Source of the DNA: Myxococcales bacterium
GTDB taxonomy: Bacteria > Myxococcota_A > Polyangia > Fen-1088
Reading direction: 5' to 3'
Assembly (NCBI GenBank): GCA_003161835.1
Contig: PMNO01000671.1
Span: forward strand, 1-17,253
Length of the DNA: 17,253 nt
In this document: piece after piece, positions 12,360 through 17,253 of the stretch
Layout of the letters: each line of letters starts with the position of its first letter
Position numbering within the stretch: the stretch's first letter is position 1
The notes under the pieces: model-generated
Told to the model about the DNA's origin: nothing
The model's database searches: none
Seen by the model: only the letters and a program-made list of their open reading frames with translations
Program-made: the position numbers and the translations under genes

Positions 12360-13481
12360 TCAGTCGTTGCCCTTGTTTGTCGCCTTCAGCAGCGCGTCGG
12401 CTCGTTCCTGAAGAGCCCTTGATTCGCCGGCCTTCGCGTCGTCGCCGGTTCGCAGGGCCTGGCTGAATGCCGCCCAGCCTTGTTCGCGCAGGGCCATGTA
12501 CCGCGCGATGTCGTCGAGGCGTTGGGCCTCCTGGGCGGGCAGGTGTCCGAGCGTGCCCAGGTGTTGCCGGGCCTGGCTCCACGGTGGCAGGACCTGCCGG
12601 TCGATAATGTTGGCCAAATCAACGTCGGAGAGGCGGTTGGCGCGTCGTCCCTCCAGTGCGCCGTTATAGGCGTCGACGACCCCCCTCTCCACCGCCTGAA
12701 AATTCGAGAGTTCCTTTTGCACATCCGCGGCGCGCGGCACAAAGAGAACCGCTCCCGCGAAGAGGGCCACGCCCAGGGCGGCCACCACCAGGTCGCGCCA
12801 GGCCGTGCTGGCCGTCGGCGGCGTCGTCAAGGGCCGCGCGACGATGAGCGCGACCAGGAAGCCGCCTGCCAGGCCGCCGGTGTGGGCGGCCATATCGATG
12901 CCCTTCTGTTGCAGCCCAAAGAGGAGATTGAAACCGATGAAGAACACGGTGCTCTTCTGCAGCTGTACGAGTACGGGGCGGGGAATGGAACCCCGGTGTC
13001 GGACCAGATACGCCGCCAGGACGCCGTATACGCCGAACACGGCGCCGGATGCCCCCGCCGAAACGACAAAAGGGTGCCAGGTGATCGACGCCAGCGAGCC
13101 ACACAACCCCGAGAACAGGTAGACGAGCAGGAAGGTACGGTGACCCAAGAGACGTTCGACCAGCGCGCCGATCTGCCACAGGCCGATCATGTTCATCGCG
13201 ATGTGGACAGCGCCGATATGCACGAAGGTGTTGGTGACGAGCCGCCACCATTCGCCCGCCGTGGTCCGGGGCGCGTAGTCCGCTCCCCATTTCATCAGTG
13301 CGTCGATCGTGGGGCTCATCAAGGACACGCCGGTGGCGACCATGGCGGCGAAGACCGCGACGTTGATCGCCACCAGCAGCGGTGTTGCCCAAACCCGCGG
13401 GGTTCGGGCAAAAAGCGCGGCGCGGAATTGCCCGACGCCGTCGGGGACGACGGCCGCGATCTCCGCCGTTCTCATCGTCAC
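12360..13481 (-). CDS. Rhomboid-family intramembrane serine protease with C-terminal helical tail
   Basis: 373 residues. The rhomboid core has all key residues: H93 and N97 in HIGAVHIAMNMIG (loop/oxyanion region), the nucleophile S145 in SAGASGAVFGVYG and the base H200 in MAAHTGGLAGGF. About seven hydrophobic segments fall between residues 30 and 247. WHPFVVSAGASGAV and TNTFVHIG are typical. Known function: cleavage of transmembrane substrates in the inner membrane. The extra tail (about 250-373) is soluble and helical (ELSNFQAVERGVVDAYNGAL; WSQARQHLGTLG; LREQGWAAFSQALRTG). The start is GTG at 13481 with AGGA 10 nt upstream, or ATG at 13475; the difference is two residues. It lies 12 bp after the stop of the non-catalytic M16 gene, so it is most likely part of one transcript with the two M16 genes. 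Confidence 0.92.
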   Translation of the reverse strand: MTMRTAEIAAVVPDGVGQFRAALFARTPRVWATPLLVAINVAVFAAMVATGVSLMSPTIDALMKWGADYAPRTTAGEWWRLVTNTFVHIGAVHIAMNMIGLWQIGALVERLLGHRTFLLVYLFSGLCGSLASITWHPFVVSAGASGAVFGVYGVLAAYLVRHRGSIPRPVLVQLQKSTVFFIGFNLLFGLQQKGIDMAAHTGGLAGGFLVALIVARPLTTPPTASTAWRDLVVAALGVALFAGAVLFVPRAADVQKELSNFQAVERGVVDAYNGALEGRRANRLSDVDLANIIDRQVLPPWSQARQHLGTLGHLPAQEAQRLDDIARYMALREQGWAAFSQALRTGDDAKAGESRALQERADALLKATNKGND

Positions 13482-13493
13482 GATTCGGTGGTC

Positions 13494-15146
13494 CTAATCT
13501 TGCTGGCCCGAGGCAGCGGCGGTCTTCGCGGCGGCCGCGGAATCGGCCTTGGGTGACGCGCGCGCGACCATGGGATTGCCGTCCAGATCGCGAATCTCGA
13601 TCGGACCCAATTTTCTCAGGGGCAGTTCCTGGGTGGCGCGATCACCCACCACGACGATGACCAGCTTGTCGTTCAGGAGAAACCTCTGCGCGGCCCGGCG
13701 CACGTCGGCCTTGGTCACGGCCTGGATATTCTTGGCGTAGCTGGCGGGAAAACTATCCGGCAGGCCGTAGATCGCCAATTCGCCCAGCATCGCCGCCGTG
13801 GACCCGCGGGTCGCGAAGCGCGCCGGAAAAGCCTTGGTGAAGTTGTCCTTCGCGCGCGCCAATTCCTCGTCGGTGACCTCCGACGTCGCCATGGTGCGCA
13901 TCTCCTTCAGGATTTCGCCGACCGCGTCCGCGGTGTGCACGGCGACGAATTCGCCGCCGGCGGAGGCAGGGCCGGGAGCTCGGCGCATGTCGAACCCGGA
14001 TCGCGCGCCATAGGTCCACTGTTGCCGCTCGCGCAGGTTCATATCCAGGCGATAAAAGCTGCCCCCGAAGATCTGGTTCATGAGCACGATCGGGAAGTAA
14101 TCGGGATCCGTACGGCGGACGCCCAGAAATCCGACCCGAATCGACGACTGAGGTGCGCCCGGCTTGTCGATGAGCACGATCTTTCGCTTTTCGATGGCGG
14201 GCACGGGCGGCATCTTGACGGCCGGCACGCGTCCGGGACGCCAATCGCGTAGCGCGGCCTCCAGCTTCTTGCGCAAATCGTTCGCGGTGATGTCCCCCGC
14301 GGCGATGATGGTCGCGTTGCCCGGGCGATAGTAGGTCTCGTAGAAACGCTTCACGTCCGACGCCGACAGCTTCTTCAAGCTCTCCTCCACGCCCGTCTGT
14401 GGCCACCCGTAGGGGTGGCGCTCTCCGAACAGAATCCGCGCCAGGGCCAGGCTCGCCACCGTTGGCGGGCTATCCTTGCGCCGCGCCACGGCCGTCACCA
14501 GATTGTCGCGCACGCGGGCTAGCTCCTTGTCGGAGAAGGCGGGGTGAGCGATGACGTCCGCCCAGATCGCCATCGCGCCGTCGATGTTGCGGGCGATGGT
14601 CGACAGCGTGACCAGCGACGCGTCCCACGAGGATCCGGTCGACAATATCGCCCCCAGATCTCCGATCTGCTCGGCGATGTCCAGCGCCGAGCGGGTCTTG
14701 GTTCCCTCGTCCAGCATGTTCGCGGTCAGGTCGGCCAGCCCGGCCGCGGCCGGGGCGTTGGCGCCGCCTCCGGTCTTGACGACCAGGTGCAGCTCAATCA
14801 GCGGCAGATCGTGCACCTCCGACAAGATCACGTCCGCGCCGTTCTTCAGCTTGAAGCGTTTAAACGGCGGCGCCACAAATACAGGTTCCGGCGCGGGAGG
14901 GGGCGCCTGGGCACGAAACGGCGCATCGGGTGTCACGCGCGGGGGGGGCTGAGGCTCCGGGGGAAGAACCGGAATCGACGCACCCACCGGCATATCGACG
15001 GCGGCGGGCGCGACCACGGGCGCAGCTGCTGTTGCCCGCGCCACGGAGGCCGGCGGCGGCACGGACGACGCACACCCAAGGACGCTCCCGCCCAGGGCGA
15101 GCACGCCGCCCAGGGCCGTCAATCGGACCAGGCCCGAGGTCTTCAT
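13494..15146 (-). CDS. M16-family peptidase homologue, non-catalytic subunit, predicted lipoprotein
   Basis: 550 residues. Residues 1-24 form a lipoprotein signal (LALGGSVLGC) with the lipidated cysteine at C25. A Pro/Ala-rich linker (28-92) leads into two M16 domains (about 95-240 and 255-430). Where active M16 enzymes have HxxEH, this protein has D139-L-T-A-N143 in GLADLTANMLDEGT, so zinc binding and catalysis are lost. It keeps the Arg/Tyr substrate-binding pattern in LRERQQWTYGARSGF, which the partner lacks. This is the division of labour known for two-subunit M16B enzymes, in which the zinc subunit and the R/Y subunit form one enclosed chamber. The tail after 520 is Ala/Lys-rich. Its ATG overlaps the stop of the catalytic gene by 4 bp (ATGA), so translation is probably coupled. 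Anchored by lipid to an envelope membrane, facing the periplasm if not surface exposed. Confidence 0.93.
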   Translation of the reverse strand: MKTSGLVRLTALGGVLALGGSVLGCASSVPPPASVARATAAAPVVAPAAVDMPVGASIPVLPPEPQPPPRVTPDAPFRAQAPPPAPEPVFVAPPFKRFKLKNGADVILSEVHDLPLIELHLVVKTGGGANAPAAAGLADLTANMLDEGTKTRSALDIAEQIGDLGAILSTGSSWDASLVTLSTIARNIDGAMAIWADVIAHPAFSDKELARVRDNLVTAVARRKDSPPTVASLALARILFGERHPYGWPQTGVEESLKKLSASDVKRFYETYYRPGNATIIAAGDITANDLRKKLEAALRDWRPGRVPAVKMPPVPAIEKRKIVLIDKPGAPQSSIRVGFLGVRRTDPDYFPIVLMNQIFGGSFYRLDMNLRERQQWTYGARSGFDMRRAPGPASAGGEFVAVHTADAVGEILKEMRTMATSEVTDEELARAKDNFTKAFPARFATRGSTAAMLGELAIYGLPDSFPASYAKNIQAVTKADVRRAAQRFLLNDKLVIVVVGDRATQELPLRKLGPIEIRDLDGNPMVARASPKADSAAAAKTAAASGQQD

Positions 15147-16540
15147 GGCTTCACCCGCCCCATGATCGGGGCATCCGGACTGGGCGTCACGGTGATGATC
15201 AGGCGCGCGTCCTTGCGCAGATATCGCGAGGCCGCCAGCTGCACGGCGGTCGCGTCGACGGCCCGATAGGCGGCCAGATCGCGCTGCAGGTAGTCGGGAT
15301 CGCCCGCGTCGTAGTTGTAGGTTTGCAGCCTCTCGGCACGCGCCAGCAGCGGTTCGAGGTTCCGGAGCGTGTCGAACTCGATCTGGTTCTGGGCGCGCGC
15401 CAGTTCCCGAGCGTCGACGGGCGTCGTCCCCAGTCTCTCCAGCTCTTGATCGATGACGCCCAATATCTCCTCCATTGTGTGGCCGGGCATGGGCGAGGCC
15501 GAAATTTCAAAGATACTGTCCAAGAGCTGGCTCTGCTGCGAGGCCGTGACGGTCTGCGCGATCTGCATCTCGTACACCAGGCGCCGATACAGGCGTGATG
15601 CCTTTCCGCCCGTCAGGATTTGGGCCACGATATCCAATTCGTGGTCGCCCGCCGCGAAATGGCGCGGGGTCACGAAATCGATGAACAGCTGGGGTTGTTG
15701 CACCTTGGCCTCCACGGCGATCCTCTTTTCGTGATCCAGCGCCACGGTCGGCGCCGTTCCGCGCGCCACCGGCGGTCCCTGCAGGATCGGCCCGAAGTAT
15801 TGTTCAACCAGGCTCTTGGTGCGCGCGGGATCGAAATCGCCAGCGACCACGAGGGTCGCGTTGTTGGGTACGTACCAACGGTGAAAGAAGCCGCGCACGT
15901 CATCGAGCCGCGCGATGGTCAGATCCGCCATCGAACCAATCACTTCATGATGGTACGGGTGGGACGGAGGGAACAGCGCCTCCATGGTGACCTTGTTCAC
16001 GATTCCCATGGGCCGATTCTCGACCCGCTGCCGGCGTTCGTTCTTGACCACGTCGCGCTGGCCGTCGAACGTTTCTTGCAGCCCCGGGCGATCCAGCAAG
16101 AAACCCATGCGATCGCTCTCCAGCCACAGCGCCAGCTCCAGCTGGTTCGCGGGCACCACCTCGAAATAGTTCGTTCGATCCTCCGACGTGGACCCGTTCG
16201 CGTTCGATACGCCGGCCTTCTGGAGATAGGCAAAGTGCTTGTCCTCGCCGACGTGCTTCGAACCCTGGAACATGACGTGCTCGAACAAGTGAGCGAAACC
16301 CGTGCGGCCGGGCTGCTCGTCCTTCGACCCGACCTTGAACCAGACGTCCACCGCCACCTGGGGGACCCGGTGGTCTTCGTGCAGGATGACCTCCAGACCG
16401 TTGGCCAAGGTGTATTTTTCGAACGGCAACTCCGGCGCGGCTGGTTCGGCACCGGTGGCCCGCGCGGCGGTCAGGGTGAGCCACAATCCAGGCAGCAGGA
16501 CTCCCAATAGCCGTTTGAAGATCGGTTTGACGAATCGCAT
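15143..16540 (-). CDS. M16-family zinc peptidase, catalytic subunit, exported
   Basis: 465 residues from the ATG at 16540. The open frame runs to 16651, but that would overlap the UbiA gene and hides a clear signal peptide: MRFVKPIFKRLLGVLLPGLW, then AARATGAEP with a likely cut after A31. No ribosome binding site is seen at this ATG. The zinc motif HxxEH is intact: GFAHLFEHVMFQGS with H84, E87, H88, and the third ligand is probably E168 (QRDVVKNERRQR). Domain 1 runs about 40-190, domain 2 about 200-400. The R/Y pair of the second half is absent, consistent with the next gene supplying it. Known M16B pairs degrade or process peptides and envelope proteins in the periplasm; the substrate is unknown here. 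It lies 47 bp after the UbiA gene and overlaps the next M16 gene by 4 bp. Confidence 0.94.
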   Translation of the reverse strand: MRFVKPIFKRLLGVLLPGLWLTLTAARATGAEPAAPELPFEKYTLANGLEVILHEDHRVPQVAVDVWFKVGSKDEQPGRTGFAHLFEHVMFQGSKHVGEDKHFAYLQKAGVSNANGSTSEDRTNYFEVVPANQLELALWLESDRMGFLLDRPGLQETFDGQRDVVKNERRQRVENRPMGIVNKVTMEALFPPSHPYHHEVIGSMADLTIARLDDVRGFFHRWYVPNNATLVVAGDFDPARTKSLVEQYFGPILQGPPVARGTAPTVALDHEKRIAVEAKVQQPQLFIDFVTPRHFAAGDHELDIVAQILTGGKASRLYRRLVYEMQIAQTVTASQQSQLLDSIFEISASPMPGHTMEEILGVIDQELERLGTTPVDARELARAQNQIEFDTLRNLEPLLARAERLQTYNYDAGDPDYLQRDLAAYRAVDATAVQLAASRYLRKDARLIITVTPSPDAPIMGRVKP

Positions 16541-16587
16541 GGAGGGCGTTGTAGCACGCGCGCCGTGCGAACACCGTCCCCGATCCT

Positions 16588-17253
16588 TCAGCGCGACACG
16601 AGCAGGAGGATCGCGGCCGCGTAGAGCAGAAGATTCAAGACGAAGGGCCAATCGCGCAACATGGAGTCCGTCGGGCTTTCGGCGTCCAGCTTTCGGCTGG
16701 TGATCCAGGTGAAGCGGAAGATGCCGAACACCACGAAGGGCACGGTGAGCACCAGCGGCCGCGCTCCGAAGAAGGTGTGGGCATGAGCGGAGCGGGTGTA
16801 AGCCAGATAGGTCACGCAGGTGAGCACGCCCAGGATCGCCAGCAGGCGCTGCAAGGTCGGCAGCGCGTACTTGCCCAGGACGTCACGCTGGGCGCTGCCG
16901 CCCTGCCCAGATACCCGCAGCTCATGCGTGCGTTTGCCAAAGCCCAGCAACGCCGACAACAGGAATGTGCACACCAGCAGCCACCGGGACGCCTGCACCG
17001 GAATCGCCACCGATCCCCCGAGTACCCGCAACAAGAAACCCACGCTGATGCAGCCCACGTCCACAAAAGCGATCTTCTTCAGGCCGAAGGAATACGCCAG
17101 GTTCAAGGCGAGATACCCGGCGGACGCCGCGACGAACAGGGGCCCCAGCCACGCGGCCATCGCCAGACCCGCGAGCGCGATCGCGGGGGCCAGCACCCGG
17201 GCCAGCGACAGGGGAACCTGACCGGAGGCGATCGGGCGATGGCGTTTGACCGG
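16588..17253 (-). CDS. UbiA-family decaprenyl-phosphate phosphoribosyltransferase-like (N-terminus off window)
   Basis: The last 221 codons are present and the frame stays open to base 17253, so the gene continues beyond the edge. The visible start PVKRHRPIASGQVPLSLA is the conserved loop after the first Asp-rich motif of UbiA prenyltransferases; KRHRPIASG is typical of the phosphoribosyltransferase branch (DPPR synthase, like mycobacterial Rv3806c). A second conserved region, DVGCISVGFLLRVLGG (about 65-80 of the visible part), and several membrane helices follow. The first Asp-rich motif lies outside the window. Known reaction: transfer of phosphoribose from PRPP to decaprenyl phosphate in the inner membrane, giving a precursor for arabinose-type or ribose-type donors. 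In a Gram-negative it may serve a surface polysaccharide. Other UbiA members (quinone, haem) are less likely given this motif. Tail LLLYAAAILLLVSR is hydrophobic. Confidence 0.85.
   Translation of the reverse strand, partial: PVKRHRPIASGQVPLSLARVLAPAIALAGLAMAAWLGPLFVAASAGYLALNLAYSFGLKKIAFVDVGCISVGFLLRVLGGSVAIPVQASRWLLVCTFLLSALLGFGKRTHELRVSGQGGSAQRDVLGKYALPTLQRLLAILGVLTCVTYLAYTRSAHAHTFFGARPLVLTVPFVVFGIFRFTWITSRKLDAESPTDSMLRDWPFVLNLLLYAAAILLLVSR

Noticed and set aside
12480..13556. Plus-strand open frame of 358 codons opposite the rhomboid gene
   Set aside because: Shadow of the GC-rich coding strand: Arg/Gly/Asp-rich composition, no domain, while the opposite frame has all rhomboid catalytic residues.
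15620..16510. Plus-strand open frame of 296 codons opposite the catalytic M16 gene
   Set aside because: Antisense shadow; the M16 frame has HLFEH and a signal peptide.

Overview
The window is visibly GC-rich and densely coded, with nearly all genes on the minus strand; only serC and a haem-binding protein gene lie on the plus strand. No tRNA, rRNA, CRISPR array, insertion sequence or phage gene was seen. The Gly/Thr/Ser-rich lipoprotein linker, the large ATPase with a TPR-like region, the single TolQ/TolR-type pair and the Haem_bd protein point to a free-living Gram-negative of the Myxococcota (former Deltaproteobacteria) type. That is inferred from gene content, not from a marker gene.

Layout. 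1-1102: the end of an ExbB-ExbD (TolQ-TolR type) proton channel operon, with a strong-looking promoter at 1065-1090. 1103-3489: a cation diffusion facilitator and a Gly-rich surface lipoprotein. 3701-5358: an exported tandem AhpD-like (carboxymuconolactone decarboxylase) protein and an OsmC-like protein, each preceded by a GGAACG/CGTTCC inverted repeat. 5489-6565: serC, divergent from osmC. 6608-10003: a large AAA/TPR ATPase whose reading frame is cut by one in-frame TGA (7271-7273); the frame continues for another 220 codons and encodes the expected C-terminal domain. 10076-11609: a SixA phosphohistidine phosphatase behind a CHAD-domain protein, 7 bp apart. 11744-12283: a membrane-anchored CxxCH haem-binding protein. 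12360-16540: a rhomboid protease and two M16 peptidase-like proteins, one catalytic and one lacking the zinc motif, the latter a lipoprotein. 16588 to the edge: a UbiA-type decaprenyl-phosphate phosphoribosyltransferase, cut by the window end.

How the parts may work together. The M16 pair overlaps by ATGA and the rhomboid follows after 12 bp, so they look like one envelope-proteolysis transcript. CHAD-SixA is probably a polyphosphate or phosphohistidine-linked unit. The AhpD-like and OsmC-like genes look like a thiol/peroxide pair that may share a regulator. No stretch over 300 bp lacks a gene; the longest gap is 3490-3700 (211 bp), which holds a terminator-like hairpin, a weak TATACT box and an 8-G tract.

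The observations most worth a second look are the TGA-split ATPase and the stem-loop just after that TGA, the shared inverted repeat, the exact 140-residue duplication in the exported AhpD-like protein, and the M16/M16/rhomboid cluster. None proves a new system; each is stated with what would settle it.
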